From Ruegeria sp. PrR005 (lineage in GTDB: Bacteria; Pseudomonadota; Alphaproteobacteria; Rhodobacterales; Rhodobacteraceae), in assembly GCF_010500245.1 (NCBI RefSeq), contig NZ_JAAGOX010000022.1:62001-126000 (forward strand): DNA of 64,000 nt, written 5' to 3'. The translations under genes and the position numbers were made by a program. This document shows positions 28,614-38,305 of the stretch, piece after piece; within the stretch, counting starts at the first letter, position 1, and every line of letters starts with the position of its first letter. The notes beneath the pieces were generated by a model that worked only from the letters and a program-made list of their open reading frames with translations, searched no databases and had not been told where the DNA came from.

Positions 28614-29795
28614 ATGAATTTCCCCGATCGGTTTTCGAACCTACCGGCCTATGCGTTCCCGCGCCTGCGCGCGTTGCTCGACCATCATGCGCCGGGCGGC
28701 GAGGTCGTGCATATGACCATTGGCGAGCCCAAGCACGACTTCCCGGCCTGGGTCACCGATGTCATCGTCGAAAACGCGCATCTGTTCCAAAGCTATCCGC
28801 CGAACGAGGGCTCGCCCGCCCTGCGCGGGGCAATCTGCGACTGGATCGCCCGCCGCTATGGCGTGACGCTTGACCCCGAACAGAACGTGATGGCCCTGAA
28901 CGGCACGCGCGAGGGGCTCTATAACGCCGCCATGGCGCTGTGTCCCGAGCAGAAGAACGGCCAGCGGCCCATCGTGCTGTGTCCGAACCCGTTCTATCAG
29001 GTCTATATGGTCGCCGCGATTTCGGTGGGCGCCGAGCCGCATTTCGTGCCCGCCACCGCCGCCACCGGCCATCTGCCCGACTATGCCAGCCTGCCCGCCG
29101 AGGTGCTGAACCGAACCGCCGTGGCCTATATCTGCTCGCCCGCCAACCCGCAGGGGGCCGTGGCCAGCCGCGATTACTGGGCCGAGCTGATCGGTCTGGC
29201 CGAACAATACGATTTCCGCATCTTCGCCGATGAATGCTATTCCGAGATCTACCGCGACGCGGCCCCCACCGGCGCGCTGACCGTGGCCCGGGACATGGGC
29301 GCGCATCCCGAACGGGTGGTGCTGTTCAACTCGCTGTCGAAGCGGTCGAACCTTGCCGGTCTGCGCTCGGGCGTGATCGCGGGCGGGCCGGAAACGCTGA
29401 AACATGTCAAACAGCTTCGCAACTACTCCGGCGCCCCGCTGCCTGGCCCGCTTCAGGCCGCCGCCGCGCGGGTCTGGGCCGACGAGGCGCATGTCGAAGA
29501 AAACCGCGCGCTCTATCAGGCGAAATACACAGTCGCCGATCATGTCTTTGCCGGGGTGCAGGGCTACATGCCGCCCGAGGCGGGGTTCTTCCTCTGGCTG
29601 CCGGTCGACGATGGCGAGGCGGCGGCGCTCAAGGTCTGGCGCGAAACCGGCGTCCGGGTTCTGCCCGGCGCCTATCTGGCACAAGGTAAACCGGGGCAGA
29701 ACCCGGGCGAGAGTTACATAAGGGTCGCAATGGTGGCCCCAAAAGAAGAATTGCAGCGCGGGCTGATCAAGCTGCGCGACTGCATCTATGGCTGA
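28614..29795 (+). CDS. Class I/II aminotransferase (DapC-like)
   Basis: 393-aa fold-type I PLP enzyme. The N-terminus [11 protein letters not shown] and the PLP-binding [14 protein letters not shown] with Schiff-base Lys243 are characteristic; [17 protein letters not shown] and [10 protein letters not shown] carry the conserved Asn and Asp/Tyr; the carboxylate-binding Arg is in ESYIRVAMV. The family pattern resembles N-succinyl-diaminopimelate aminotransferases (DapC), needed for lysine and peptidoglycan, although dapC function is not proven. It sits 14 bases before ftsK, a typical Rhodobacterales order (aminotransferase-ftsK-lolA). Confidence 0.87.
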   Translation: MNFPDRFSNLPAYAFPRLRALLDHHAPGGEVVHMTIGEPKHDFPAWVTDVIVENAHLFQSYPPNEGSPALRGAICDWIARRYGVTLDPEQNVMALNGTREGLYNAAMALCPEQKNGQRPIVLCPNPFYQVYMVAAISVGAEPHFVPATAATGHLPDYASLPAEVLNRTAVAYICSPANPQGAVASRDYWAELIGLAEQYDFRIFADECYSEIYRDAAPTGALTVARDMGAHPERVVLFNSLSKRSNLAGLRSGVIAGGPETLKHVKQLRNYSGAPLPGPLQAAAARVWADEAHVEENRALYQAKYTVADHVFAGVQGYMPPEAGFFLWLPVDDGEAAALKVWRETGVRVLPGAYLAQGKPGQNPGESYIRVAMVAPKEELQRGLIKLRDCIYG

Positions 29796-29809
29796 GGTTC
29801 GAGGGTAGC

Positions 29810-32800
29810 ATGGCATCATACAACGCACGCAGTCGGGATCCGCTTCTGGACAGCAACCTGCAAGCCGCGATCGAGCGGCGCGGGAAAGAGTTGCTGGGCA
29901 TCGCGCTGATCGTTCTGGGTCTGATTGCCGCTGCCATGGTCGGCTCCTATACGCCGGATGACCCGAACTGGATGGTCTCGACCGATGCGCCGGTTCAGAA
30001 CTGGACCGGCCGTATCGGCGCCTCGATTGCCGCGCCGCTCTTCATGATCGTGGGCTGGGGCAGCTGGGGCCTGCCGCTGGTGTTGATCGCCTGGGGCCTG
30101 CGCTTTGCCGTGCACCGGGGCGAAGACCGCGCCGTTGCCCGTCTGATCTTCATGCCGATCTGGATCGCCGTCGTGTCGATCTATGCCGCCACCCTGGTGC
30201 CAGGCCCGGAATGGCGCGCCACCCACAGCTTTGGCCTGGGCGGCCTGTTCGGCGACACGGTGATGGGCGCGATGCTGACGCTGGTGCCGGTCAGCTCGCA
30301 TCTGATGGTCAAACTGACATCGCTGGCCATGGCGGCGGGGATGCTGGCGCTTGGCGTCTTTGTGCTGGGCTTCACCTGGCCCGAGGTCAAGCAGGGCGCG
30401 CGCCGCGTGCTGGTGGGGCTGATCCTGATGTATGGCGGGCTGATGACCCTGCTGGGCCGCAGCGCGACCGCCTCGCTCAGCGCGGCGCGGGCCTACAAGG
30501 AAACCCGCTCCGAACGCCGCGCGTCCGCGCGCCTGGCCGCGCAAGAGGCCGCCGCCCTGGCGGTACAAGAGTACCCCGAGGAAGAAGAACTGGTCGAAGA
30601 CTTGCCGCCACCTCCGGCCGCGGTTCAGAAACCTTCGTTGCTGGCCCGTATGCCGACGCTGATCCGACGGTCCGAACCGATGCCGCAACCCGAACTGGTC
30701 GAACCCGTGCCGGTCAAGGGATACGACACCATGCCAGGCGCCGACCGCATCCAGTCCAAGATCGCCGCCGCCGTCCGCAGCCGCAAGGAGGCGACCGGCG
30801 TTGTCGCTCCTGAACCCGATCCGGCCCGTCCGCTGACCAAGGGGCGGGGCCGTGGCCCGGACCCGCTTGTGCTCAACACCAAGCGTCACGGCGACCTTCC
30901 GGCCGAACCGCCGGTCACCGCGCGCGCGCCACAACCTGTCGCGCAGGCCGCGGCGCGCTCCCCGTCGCTCGGACCGGCGGTGCCGCAGGCCCGCACTGCA
31001 CCGGTCGAACCGCAGGTTCGCGTCACTCCAACTGAACCGCAGGTTCGCGTCACCCCAACCGAACCGCAGGTTCGTGCCAGCTTCGAACCGCAGTTGCGCG
31101 CCGCGCCCACGCCGGTACAGCCCCAGCGCCATGCCGAACCCGTCCTGATGCCCGAATGGGTCGAGGATGAGGTGACCGATCACTTCGATGCTTTCGAACC
31201 GGCCGATCACGTCCCTTCGGAGCCCTTGCCGCAAGCGCATCCCCAGCCGCGCCAGCCTGCACCGCAGCCGATGGCCAACATCCCCGCCGCGCAGCCGCGC
31301 AAGGCGGTGGTTGAACAGCCGCTGCGCCGCAGCTTCGCCCCCTCGCGCCGTGCCCAGGCCGAGGCGCAACCGGCGTTGTCCTTCGACGACAGCGCCGCGG
31401 CGTTTGAACTGCCGCCGCTCAGCCTGCTGATGAACCCCACCACGATCCAGCGTCACCACCTCAGCGACGAGGCGCTCGAAGAAAACGCGCGCATGCTGGA
31501 AAACGTGCTGGACGACTATGGGGTGAAGGGCGAGATCGTCTCGGTCCGCCCCGGCCCGGTTGTCACCATGTACGAACTGGAACCGGCGCCGGGCCTCAAG
31601 GCCAGCCGCGTCATCGGTCTGGCCGACGATATCGCGCGTTCGATGTCGGCGCTGTCGGCGCGGGTCTCGACCGTGCCGGGCCGCTCGGTCATCGGTATCG
31701 AATTGCCCAACGAACACCGCGAAAAGGTGGTGCTGCGCGAAATCCTCGCCTCCCGCGATTTCGGCGACAGCAACATGAGCCTGCCCTTGGCGCTGGGCAA
31801 GGATATCGGCGGCGACTCGGTCGTGGCAAACCTTGCCAAGATGCCCCACCTGCTGATCGCGGGCACCACCGGTTCGGGGAAATCGGTGGCGATCAACACC
31901 ATGATCCTGTCACTGCTTTACAAGCTGACGCCCGCCGAATGCCGGCTGATCATGATCGACCCCAAGATGCTGGAACTCTCCGTCTATGACGGTATCCCGC
32001 ATCTCCTCTCCCCCGTGGTGACCGACCCGAAAAAGGCCGTCGTCGCCCTGAAATGGGTGGTGGGCGAGATGGAGGACCGCTATCGCAAGATGTCCAAGAT
32101 GGGCGTCCGCAATATCGAAGGCTTCAACGGCCGCGTCCGCGAGGCGCTGGCCAAGGGCGAGATGTTCAGCCGCACGGTGCAGACCGGCTTTGACGACGAG
32201 ACCGGCGAACCCGTGTTCGAGACCGAGGAATTCCAACCCATCCCGCTGCCCTACATCGTGGTTATCGTCGACGAGATGGCCGACCTGATGATGGTCGCGG
32301 GCAAAGAGATCGAGGCCTGCATCCAGCGTCTCGCCCAGATGGCGCGCGCCTCAGGCATTCACCTGATCATGGCCACCCAGCGCCCCTCGGTCGACGTGAT
32401 CACCGGCACGATCAAGGCCAACTTCCCCACCCGGATCTCCTTCCAGGTGACCTCCAAGATCGACAGCCGCACCATCCTGGGCGAGATGGGCGCCGAACAG
32501 CTCCTGGGCCAGGGCGACATGCTGTACATGGCAGGCGGGGCCAAGATCACCCGCTGCCACGGTCCCTTTGTCAGCGACGAAGAGGTCGAGGAAATCGTCA
32601 ACCACCTGAAACAGTTCGGCCCGCCGGACTATATCGGCGGCGTGGTCGAAGGCCCGGACGAAGACAAGGCCGACAATATCGACGCGGTGCTTGGGCTGAA
32701 CACCGGCGGCAACACCGAGGGCGAGGACGCGCTTTACGACGCCGCCGTGGCCATCGTGATCAAGGACCGCAAGTGCTCGACTTCGTATATTCAGCGGAAA

Positions 32801-32917
32801 CTTGCCATCGGCTACAACAAGGCCGCCCGCCTGGTCGAGCAGATGGAGGACGAAGGCGTTGTTTCACAGGCCAATCATGTGGGCAAACGCGAAATTCTGG
32901 TGCCGGAACAGGGGTGA
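29810..32917 (+). CDS. ftsK: DNA translocase FtsK
   Basis: 1035-aa septal DNA pump that resolves chromosome dimers with XerCD. About four membrane segments lie in residues 30-215, then a Pro/Gln/Glu-rich linker (about 220-530), the alpha/beta motor (540-945) with Walker A GTTGSGKS at 685-692 and Walker [13 protein letters not shown] near 820, and a winged-helix gamma domain at the end ([20 protein letters not shown]) that would read KOPS. The linker has three PQVR-type repeats. It is followed by lolA. Confidence 0.96.
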   Translation: MASYNARSRDPLLDSNLQAAIERRGKELLGIALIVLGLIAAAMVGSYTPDDPNWMVSTDAPVQNWTGRIGASIAAPLFMIVGWGSWGLPLVLIAWGLRFAVHRGEDRAVARLIFMPIWIAVVSIYAATLVPGPEWRATHSFGLGGLFGDTVMGAMLTLVPVSSHLMVKLTSLAMAAGMLALGVFVLGFTWPEVKQGARRVLVGLILMYGGLMTLLGRSATASLSAARAYKETRSERRASARLAAQEAAALAVQEYPEEEELVEDLPPPPAAVQKPSLLARMPTLIRRSEPMPQPELVEPVPVKGYDTMPGADRIQSKIAAAVRSRKEATGVVAPEPDPARPLTKGRGRGPDPLVLNTKRHGDLPAEPPVTARAPQPVAQAAARSPSLGPAVPQARTAPVEPQVRVTPTEPQVRVTPTEPQVRASFEPQLRAAPTPVQPQRHAEPVLMPEWVEDEVTDHFDAFEPADHVPSEPLPQAHPQPRQPAPQPMANIPAAQPRKAVVEQPLRRSFAPSRRAQAEAQPALSFDDSAAAFELPPLSLLMNPTTIQRHHLSDEALEENARMLENVLDDYGVKGEIVSVRPGPVVTMYELEPAPGLKASRVIGLADDIARSMSALSARVSTVPGRSVIGIELPNEHREKVVLREILASRDFGDSNMSLPLALGKDIGGDSVVANLAKMPHLLIAGTTGSGKSVAINTMILSLLYKLTPAECRLIMIDPKMLELSVYDGIPHLLSPVVTDPKKAVVALKWVVGEMEDRYRKMSKMGVRNIEGFNGRVREALAKGEMFSRTVQTGFDDETGEPVFETEEFQPIPLPYIVVIVDEMADLMMVAGKEIEACIQRLAQMARASGIHLIMATQRPSVDVITGTIKANFPTRISFQVTSKIDSRTILGEMGAEQLLGQGDMLYMAGGAKITRCHGPFVSDEEVEEIVNHLKQFGPPDYIGGVVEGPDEDKADNIDAVLGLNTGGNTEGEDALYDAAVAIVIKDRKCSTSYIQRKLAIGYNKAARLVEQMEDEGVVSQANHVGKREILVPEQG
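31007..31078 (+). repeat. 27-bp direct repeats in the FtsK linker
   Basis: The unit beginning GAACCGCAGGTTCG starts at 31007, 31034 and 31061, encoding Glu-Pro-Gln-Val-Arg repeats in the low-complexity linker. Units one and two differ only by silent or single changes. Confidence 0.9.
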
Positions 32918-32955
32918 TCTTTTCCGGCGCCCGGCGAATGCTTATCTGAGGTGAC

Positions 32956-33552
32956 ATGAAACGGATTGCACTCGCTCTTGCGCTGACCCTGGTCGCGCCG
33001 GCGGCCTGGGCGGCGGACAAGCTGCCCCTGGCCGAGATCTCGACCTATCTGAACGGTCTGAAAACCGTGCAGACCACCTTTACCCAGATCAACGATGACG
33101 GCTCGCTCAGCACCGGCAAGCTCTGGCTGCAACGGCCGGGCCGGATGCGGTTCGAATACGACCCGCCCGACCGCTCGGTGGTGCTGGCCAAGGGTGGCAC
33201 CGTGATCATCCACGACCCCAAGTCGAACCAGCCGCCGGAACAATACCCGCTGAACCGCACGCCCTTGTCGATCGTGCTGGCGCGAACGGTGGACCTGGAC
33301 CGGGCCAATATGGTGGTGGGCCATGCCTTTGACGGCACCGCCACCGTTGTCACCGCGCAGGACCCGGAAAACCCCGAATACGGCCGGATCGACCTCATGT
33401 TCACCGACGCGCCGGTCGAGCTGCGCAAATGGGTGATCCATGATGGCGCCGGGTCGCGCACCACGGTGATCCTCGGCCCGCTGACCAAAGGCAACAGCCT
33501 GAACCAGAACCTGTTCATCGACGGTCAGCCCGGCGTTTCCGCCAGCCGCTGA
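32956..33552 (+). CDS. lolA: Outer-membrane lipoprotein carrier LolA
   Basis: 198-aa periplasmic chaperone carrying lipoproteins from LolCDE to the outer membrane. Signal peptide MKRIALALALTLVAPAAWAA is followed by the LolA features YLNGLKTVQTTFTQIN, GKLWLQRPGRMRFEYDPP (with the conserved Arg) and LELRKW-like VELRKWVIHDGAG. It is downstream of ftsK in the conserved order and converges on the transglycosylase-like gene with a 12-base gap. Confidence 0.95.
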   Translation: MKRIALALALTLVAPAAWAADKLPLAEISTYLNGLKTVQTTFTQINDDGSLSTGKLWLQRPGRMRFEYDPPDRSVVLAKGGTVIIHDPKSNQPPEQYPLNRTPLSIVLARTVDLDRANMVVGHAFDGTATVVTAQDPENPEYGRIDLMFTDAPVELRKWVIHDGAGSRTTVILGPLTKGNSLNQNLFIDGQPGVSASR

Positions 33553-33564
33553 CCGCCGGCCCGT

Positions 33565-34155
33565 TCAGTAGCGGAACTTGCGGCAGCTCGACAGCTGCCC
33601 GCCATACATGTCGGCCCGTGCCGCCACCTGGTCAGCAACACGCAGCAGCCACGACTTGGCCCTGTGCGAGCCGCGCGCATATCCGGCGTGGCCTTCGTGA
33701 TAAGCCAGGTACTGGTTGCGCGCGTCGGTCAGCGCGATGCCGTTTTTCTCGCGAGTCTTGTTCATGTACCAGCCGATGAAATCCGACGCGTCCTTGATCC
33801 GGTCGCGCTTGGCGCCGCGGCGCCCGGTTTCTTTGCGGTACTGATCCCAGGTGCCATCCAGCGCCTGGCTGTACCCAAAGGCGCTGCTCTGCCGCCCGAC
33901 CGGAATCACCCCCAGTACGAACTGATGCGGTGTGCGCGCATCGCCGCGATAGCGGCTTTCGTAATAGATGGTGGACATCTGCACATGCACCGGCACGCCC
34001 CATTTGCGCTCGGTCTGCTTGAATGCCTTCATGTATTCCGGGCGCTGCGCCGCAATGCTGCACGCATCGTCCAGGTTGCTGGGCGGCGCCTTGGACCCGC
34101 CGCTACACGAGCCAAGCACCAGCACTGCCGCCAGTGTAAACAGAGATCTGCTCAT
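33565..34155 (-). CDS. Transglycosylase SLT-like lipoprotein
   Basis: 196-aa predicted lipoprotein: signal peptide with lipobox LGSC (acylated Cys17). The domain resembles lysozyme-like lytic transglycosylases, with a candidate catalytic Glu in STIYYESRYRGD, SSAFGYSQALDGTWDQY and YLAYHEGHAGYARGSH. Membrane-bound lytic transglycosylases cleave peptidoglycan; this is the small type found in Rhodobacterales, and activity is inferred. It is a single-gene unit opposite ftsK-lolA. Confidence 0.85.
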   Translation of the reverse strand: MSRSLFTLAAVLVLGSCSGGSKAPPSNLDDACSIAAQRPEYMKAFKQTERKWGVPVHVQMSTIYYESRYRGDARTPHQFVLGVIPVGRQSSAFGYSQALDGTWDQYRKETGRRGAKRDRIKDASDFIGWYMNKTREKNGIALTDARNQYLAYHEGHAGYARGSHRAKSWLLRVADQVAARADMYGGQLSSCRKFRY

Positions 34156-34216
34156 CTGCCTCTTGCCTTTTTTCTTGTATTCTAACGCATCCGACGATGC
34201 GATGGAATCACATTCG

Positions 34217-35098
34217 CTAGAGCACCAGCGCCAGAACCAGCGGCAAGGCGGCGACCGAAATCAGGGTCGAGACCATGACCATACCAGCCACGGTATCGGC
34301 ATCCGCCTCGAACCTTTCGGCCAGCACATAGGACGTGACCGCAACTGGCGTGCACATCTGCACCACCAGCACGCCGAACGCGACGCCTTCCAGCCCCATG
34401 CCCAGCGCCACTGCCCAGCCCAGAGCAAAACACAACGCCAGCTTGACCAGCGACAGGATCACCGCGCGCGACACTTTGTGCGTGCTTAGCCGGGCAATCG
34501 CCACGCCCAGCGTGATCAGCATGAGCGGCACCGCCATCTGCCCGATCAGCTCCATCGCATTGGGCAGAAACCGCGGCGTCTGCCAGCCCTGCCACAGGAA
34601 CAGAGCGCCAAGCAGCGTCGACCAGACCATCGGCTCGCGCACCACCTTGGCTAGCGACCCGCGTCCCGCAACCACGTGGATACCATAGGAAAACGACCAA
34701 AGCGCCGAGACCGAGAAGAACACGATGGCATAGCCCAGCCCGGTCTCGCCAAAGGCAAAGATGCACAGCGGCAGGCCCAGATTGCCGGTATTGCCGAACA
34801 CAAGCGGCGGCAGATAGGTCCGCCGGTCCAGCCCCAAAGCGCGCAGGCCCAGTTCGACGACCAGCGACAACACCAGGACCGCGCCGATCACCGCCACCGC
34901 AAAACGAACCAGGTCGCCGCCGGGGATCTCGGTCTTGATCAAGGCTGTGAAGATCAGGCAGGGCACAGCAAGCGTCGTGGCCAGCCGGGTAACGAACTGG
35001 GTGCGGTACTCGAACCCCATCCGGACCCAGCCAAACCCGACCGCCGCCAGCAGAAAGACGGGCGCCACGATCTCGATCACTGTCACGGTAAGGTTCAC
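34217..35098 (-). CDS. AEC-family permease (auxin efflux carrier type)
   Basis: 293-aa inner-membrane protein of about 10 membrane helices with the AEC repeats: FGNTGNLGLPLCIFAFGETG in the first half (a typical unwound-helix motif) and VQMCTPVAVTSYVLAERF in the second. AEC proteins export or import organic anions such as malate. Substrate unknown. It is divergent from hspQ with about 84 bases between starts. Confidence 0.9.
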   Translation of the reverse strand: MNLTVTVIEIVAPVFLLAAVGFGWVRMGFEYRTQFVTRLATTLAVPCLIFTALIKTEIPGGDLVRFAVAVIGAVLVLSLVVELGLRALGLDRRTYLPPLVFGNTGNLGLPLCIFAFGETGLGYAIVFFSVSALWSFSYGIHVVAGRGSLAKVVREPMVWSTLLGALFLWQGWQTPRFLPNAMELIGQMAVPLMLITLGVAIARLSTHKVSRAVILSLVKLALCFALGWAVALGMGLEGVAFGVLVVQMCTPVAVTSYVLAERFEADADTVAGMVMVSTLISVAALPLVLALVL

Positions 35099-35182
35099 AG
35101 ACTGTTTCCCTTAATTTTCGATCAATTGTTGGACATGGACGGGTGATTAGCGGTACAAGCAATGCTCAGGGGCTGAAAGACA

Positions 35183-35509
35183 ATGTTGAAAACGCACGCC
35201 AAATATCATTTGGGGCAAGTGGTGCGCCATCGGAAACACCCGTTCCGCGGTGTGATCTTCGATGTCGACCCGGAATTTGCCAACACCGAAGAGTGGTACC
35301 AGGCCATCCCCGAGGATAGCCGGCCGCTGAAGAACCAGCCGTTCTATCATCTTTTGGCCGAGAACGATCAAAGCTATTACGTGGCTTATGTTTCCGAACA
35401 GAACCTTGTTGTGGACTATTCCGGCGAACCGGTGGACCACCCGGACATTCCCGACATGTTCGGGCCGTTCCAGGATGGCGCCTATCCCTTGCATTTCCAG
35501 TTGAACTGA
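35183..35509 (+). CDS. hspQ: Heat shock protein HspQ (hemimethylated DNA-binding YccV family)
   Basis: 108-aa protein with the HspQ/YccV core: KYHLGQVVRHRKHPFRGVIF, DVDPEF, FYHLLAE and QNLVVD. In enterobacteria HspQ is a specificity-enhancing factor for Lon and is heat induced. No clear sigma-32 promoter can be assigned in the 84-base upstream region. A hairpin separates it from ggt. Confidence 0.93.
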   Translation: MLKTHAKYHLGQVVRHRKHPFRGVIFDVDPEFANTEEWYQAIPEDSRPLKNQPFYHLLAENDQSYYVAYVSEQNLVVDYSGEPVDHPDIPDMFGPFQDGAYPLHFQLN

Positions 35510-35532
35510 TCCTGCCCGCCTGCCGGGCAGGA
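35510..35532. terminator. Bidirectional hairpin between hspQ and ggt stops
   Basis: Stem TCCTGCCCG/CGGGCAGGA (9 bp) with a CCTGC loop lies between the convergent stop codons. No long T-run follows, so it is a weak intrinsic terminator candidate for both strands. Confidence 0.6.
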
Positions 35533-35537
35533 CCGTT

Positions 35538-37115
35538 TCAGTAGCCCAGCGCACAGCCGTCCTTGCGCGGATCGCTGCCCGCTGTCAGCACCCCGTCAGC
35601 CCCGATTCGAATCGCCTGCGCACCGCCCAGCGGCTCTTCGGGGATGATCACCTTGTGGCCCATCCCGATCAGCGCCTGCCGCACGTCATCGGAATAGCCG
35701 CGTTCAACCTTCAACACCCCCGCATCGGCAAAGGCGCGCGGCATGTCGATGGCGGCCTGCGGATCCATCCCGAAATCCACCAGGTTCGAGGTGAACCGCG
35801 CGTGCCCGGTCGGCTGATAGGCGCCACCCATCACGCCAAAGGGCATCTCGACCCGGCCATCCCGGCACAGCATGCCCGGAATGATCGTGTGCATCGGCCG
35901 CTTGCCGCCCGCCATCTCGTTCGGGTGGCCCTCTGTCAGCGTGAATCCCGCGCCCCGGTTCTGCATCAGGATGCCGAATTTCTGCGATGCGATACCCGAG
36001 CCGAACCCGTGGTAGATGGAATAGATCAGCGACACCGCCATCCGGTCGCGATCGACCACGGTGATATAGATCGTGTCCTTGTGCACCGCCTCGGTCAGCG
36101 GCGCGGCCGCCGCCATGGCGCGCTTCGGGTCGATCAGCGCCGCCAGCCGCGCCGCCGTTTCCGGCGCCAGCATGTGATCCAGACGCGTGGTGTGGTCCGG
36201 GTCGGCAATGAACCGGTTGCGCGCGTCATAGGCCAGCTTGGCGGTCTCGGCTTCGATATGAATGCGCTGGGCGCCCAGCGGGTCCATCCCGGCAATGTCG
36301 AAATGTGACAGGATGTTCAGCATCAGGATCGCCGTCGCGCCCTGGCCGTTGGGCGGATGCTCGACCAGGTCGACCGCGCCATAAGATCCCGCCACCGGAT
36401 CGGTAGGGGTACAGGCGGTGGCGGCGAAATCCTCGACCGTATGCACCCCACCAAGCCCGTTCAGCGCGGCGACCATGTCCTCGGCCACTTCGCCGGTGTA
36501 AAACGCATCGCGGCCGTCGCGCGCGATCCGGCGCAGCACCTCTGCTTGCCCAGGTGCTGCAAACATCTGCCCCGGTTTCGGGATCGTGCCACCGGGCAGG
36601 AACCAGTCCCGCGCCGCGCCCTGCAAAACCTCGGCATCGCTGACCCAGTCCGCCGCCACCCGCTGGGCAACGGGCACGCCCGCCTCGGCATAGCGGATCG
36701 CCGGGTCCAGCACCGCGTCGAGCCCGATGCGCCCCTCGGTCTCACACAGATGACAGAACGCGTCGATGGCGCCGGGTATGGTGACCGCCTCGGGCCCGGT
36801 CAGCGGCACCGCCGCCAGCCCCCGCGCCCGCAGCGCGGCGGCGCTGGCCGCCGCAGGCGCCCGGCCCGACCCGTTCATCGCCCGCACCGTGGTTTCGCCG
36901 GGCCGGTTGTAAAGCACGAAACAGTCGCCGCCGATCCCGGTCATCTGCGGCTCGCAAATGCCCAGCAGCACCGCGCCCGCAATCGCCGCATCCATCGCGT
37001 TGCCGCCGCGTTTCAGGGTTTCGATCGCCGTCTGGGCCGCCAGCGGGTGCGAGGTGGCGCACATCCCGGTCGTGGCAAAAACCGGCGATCTGCCGGGCAA
37101 GTGAAAATCGCGCAT
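35538..37115 (-). CDS. Gamma-glutamyltransferase family protein
   Basis: 525-aa Ntn-hydrolase precursor. In the family, autocleavage frees an N-terminal Thr nucleophile; here the equivalent segment is VHKDTIYITVVDRD, with Thr in KDT, then YSIYHGFGSGI. The N-terminal large-subunit hallmark GGNAMDAAIAGAV and the MTGIGGDCFVLY motif are clear. No signal peptide is visible, so it is cytosolic, unlike enterobacterial Ggt; it may process a gamma-glutamyl or other amide. AAGGAG is 9 bases before ATG 37115. Confidence 0.9.
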   Translation of the reverse strand: MRDFHLPGRSPVFATTGMCATSHPLAAQTAIETLKRGGNAMDAAIAGAVLLGICEPQMTGIGGDCFVLYNRPGETTVRAMNGSGRAPAAASAAALRARGLAAVPLTGPEAVTIPGAIDAFCHLCETEGRIGLDAVLDPAIRYAEAGVPVAQRVAADWVSDAEVLQGAARDWFLPGGTIPKPGQMFAAPGQAEVLRRIARDGRDAFYTGEVAEDMVAALNGLGGVHTVEDFAATACTPTDPVAGSYGAVDLVEHPPNGQGATAILMLNILSHFDIAGMDPLGAQRIHIEAETAKLAYDARNRFIADPDHTTRLDHMLAPETAARLAALIDPKRAMAAAAPLTEAVHKDTIYITVVDRDRMAVSLIYSIYHGFGSGIASQKFGILMQNRGAGFTLTEGHPNEMAGGKRPMHTIIPGMLCRDGRVEMPFGVMGGAYQPTGHARFTSNLVDFGMDPQAAIDMPRAFADAGVLKVERGYSDDVRQALIGMGHKVIIPEEPLGGAQAIRIGADGVLTAGSDPRKDGCALGY

Positions 37116-37403
37116 CGGGTTGGTCTCCTTCAAGTCCCGCCGACATTAATCCGGGCGCGGGCGAAGTCCAATCCGAAGCACAAACGGCGCCCGTGACCGG
37201 GACAGGGCAAGGCATCGAAAGGGGAAAAAGGGCGTCTGGCCTGGTACGCCCCTGGCATATAGTCCTCGACGTTGCGCACTGGGTGGGGGCTGTAACGCGC
37301 AACGTCGAGGGAAGCCATATGCAGCTACAGGTTCTGTATGTCCCCGCATTGCGGCACGAATTCGGATCAATTGCGGCCAGATTGAGGCATTTTCCACTTT
37401 CGG
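37116..37403. other. Intergenic region upstream of ggt, with a large inverted repeat
   Basis: This 288-base region separates ggt from the anti-sigma-like gene on the same strand. It holds the ggt promoter and the 14-bp inverted repeat at 37264-37310. A small plus-strand frame starting ATG at 37319 exists but has no ribosome site and no recognisable product, so it is not called. Confidence 0.5.
37264..37310. repeat. 14-bp perfect inverted repeat, 19-base loop
   Basis: CCTCGACGTTGCGC (37264-37277) and GCGCAACGTCGAGG (37297-37310) are exact inverted copies. An RNA made from either strand would form a very stable hairpin. No T-run follows on the plus strand, and on the minus strand ACTATATG-type sequence follows, so it is not a standard terminator. 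Confidence 0.9.
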
Positions 37404-37847
37404 TCAGGCATCCGGCTTTTCCGGCAGATCGAACCTGAGCCACAGCAGGTTCTTGTCGCCGCGGCGTTCGTACTTGATCTCGGTCGCAAGTTGCCGAATC
37501 AGAAACCAGCCGAATCCCCCTTCGGGCAGATCTGCCGGTTCGGCGGGTTCCCCGCTTGGCAGATCGCCGCCCGGCATAGGGCGGCCGCGGTCATGGATAC
37601 GAATCTCCAACCGGCCGGCGCGCAGATGGCAACTGACATGGATCTGCCCCGCCTCGACACCGGCATAGGCATGCTCGACCACGTTGTTTATGGCCTCGGC
37701 CAGCGCGATCTCGACATCGCCGGTCCGCTCTTCCGAAATCCCTTGCTGGCGAAGTTGTCCGGCAATGGCACGGATTCCCTCCCGGGCTTCCAGATCGTTG
37801 GCGCTGAAAGTCACGAGGAACCCTGCCCGATCCGTATCCAGGTTCAC
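37404..37847 (-). CDS. RsbW-like anti-sigma ATP-binding kinase
   Basis: 147-aa GHKL-fold protein (HATPase_c_2). The N-box EIALAEAINNVVEHAYAG near residue 47 and the G1/G2-like segments IHDRGRPMPGG and EGGFGWFLIRQLATEI match partner-switching kinases such as RsbW/SpoIIAB. These bind and sequester a sigma factor or phosphorylate an STAS antagonist. It lies 21 bases downstream of the STAS gene, so the pair forms a module; no sigma factor or phosphatase is nearby. Confidence 0.9.
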   Translation of the reverse strand: MNLDTDRAGFLVTFSANDLEAREGIRAIAGQLRQQGISEERTGDVEIALAEAINNVVEHAYAGVEAGQIHVSCHLRAGRLEIRIHDRGRPMPGGDLPSGEPAEPADLPEGGFGWFLIRQLATEIKYERRGDKNLLWLRFDLPEKPDA

Positions 37848-37868
37848 GCTGTCAATCTCCCCAACAGG

Positions 37869-38207
37869 TCACTTTTGCCGCGCGGTCAAGGCCTCGTCGA
37901 GCGTGGCAAAAAGGTTGAAGACGGTATCCATGCGGGTCAGGCGGAACACCTTGTCGACCACCGGCGTCAGGCCCGCCAGTTCCAACCGCCGGTCGCCGCC
38001 CAACTGCTTCATCGACGCAACGATGGCCCCCAGCCCGCTGGAATCGATGAACTTCACCTGCGACAGATCCAGCACGACCCGCTGCGGTCCGGCTTCGGTT
38101 TCGCTGCGCATGTCCTCCTTGAACTGGATCGCCATCGCTGCGTCGATCCGCTCGACATTGACGGCAATGATCCGTGTGTCACCGGAATCGGTACTGGTCA
38201 GACACAT
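37869..38207 (-). CDS. STAS-domain anti-sigma factor antagonist
   Basis: 112-aa RsbV/SpoIIAA-like protein. The phosphorylatable Ser lies in VKFIDSSGLGAIVAS. The rest is a single STAS fold. ATG 38207 is supported by GAGGAG seven bases before it; a longer in-frame start adds nothing recognisable. First gene of the two-gene partner-switch unit, divergent from the thiolase gene. Confidence 0.92.
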   Translation of the reverse strand: MCLTSTDSGDTRIIAVNVERIDAAMAIQFKEDMRSETEAGPQRVVLDLSQVKFIDSSGLGAIVASMKQLGGDRRLELAGLTPVVDKVFRLTRMDTVFNLFATLDEALTARQK

Positions 38208-38305
38208 ACTCCCACTCCTCGGGTGGCTACTTTTCGCCGCACGAGGGTAGACGGCAATTCTTACCATTCGGTATTCAGGCACAGAGCTTTCCTCAGGAGG
38301 ACAGG

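Noticed and set aside
37319-37438. Small plus-strand frame (ATG at 37319) after the inverted repeat
   Set aside because: No ribosome site, no recognisable product, and it ends inside the anti-sigma-like gene.
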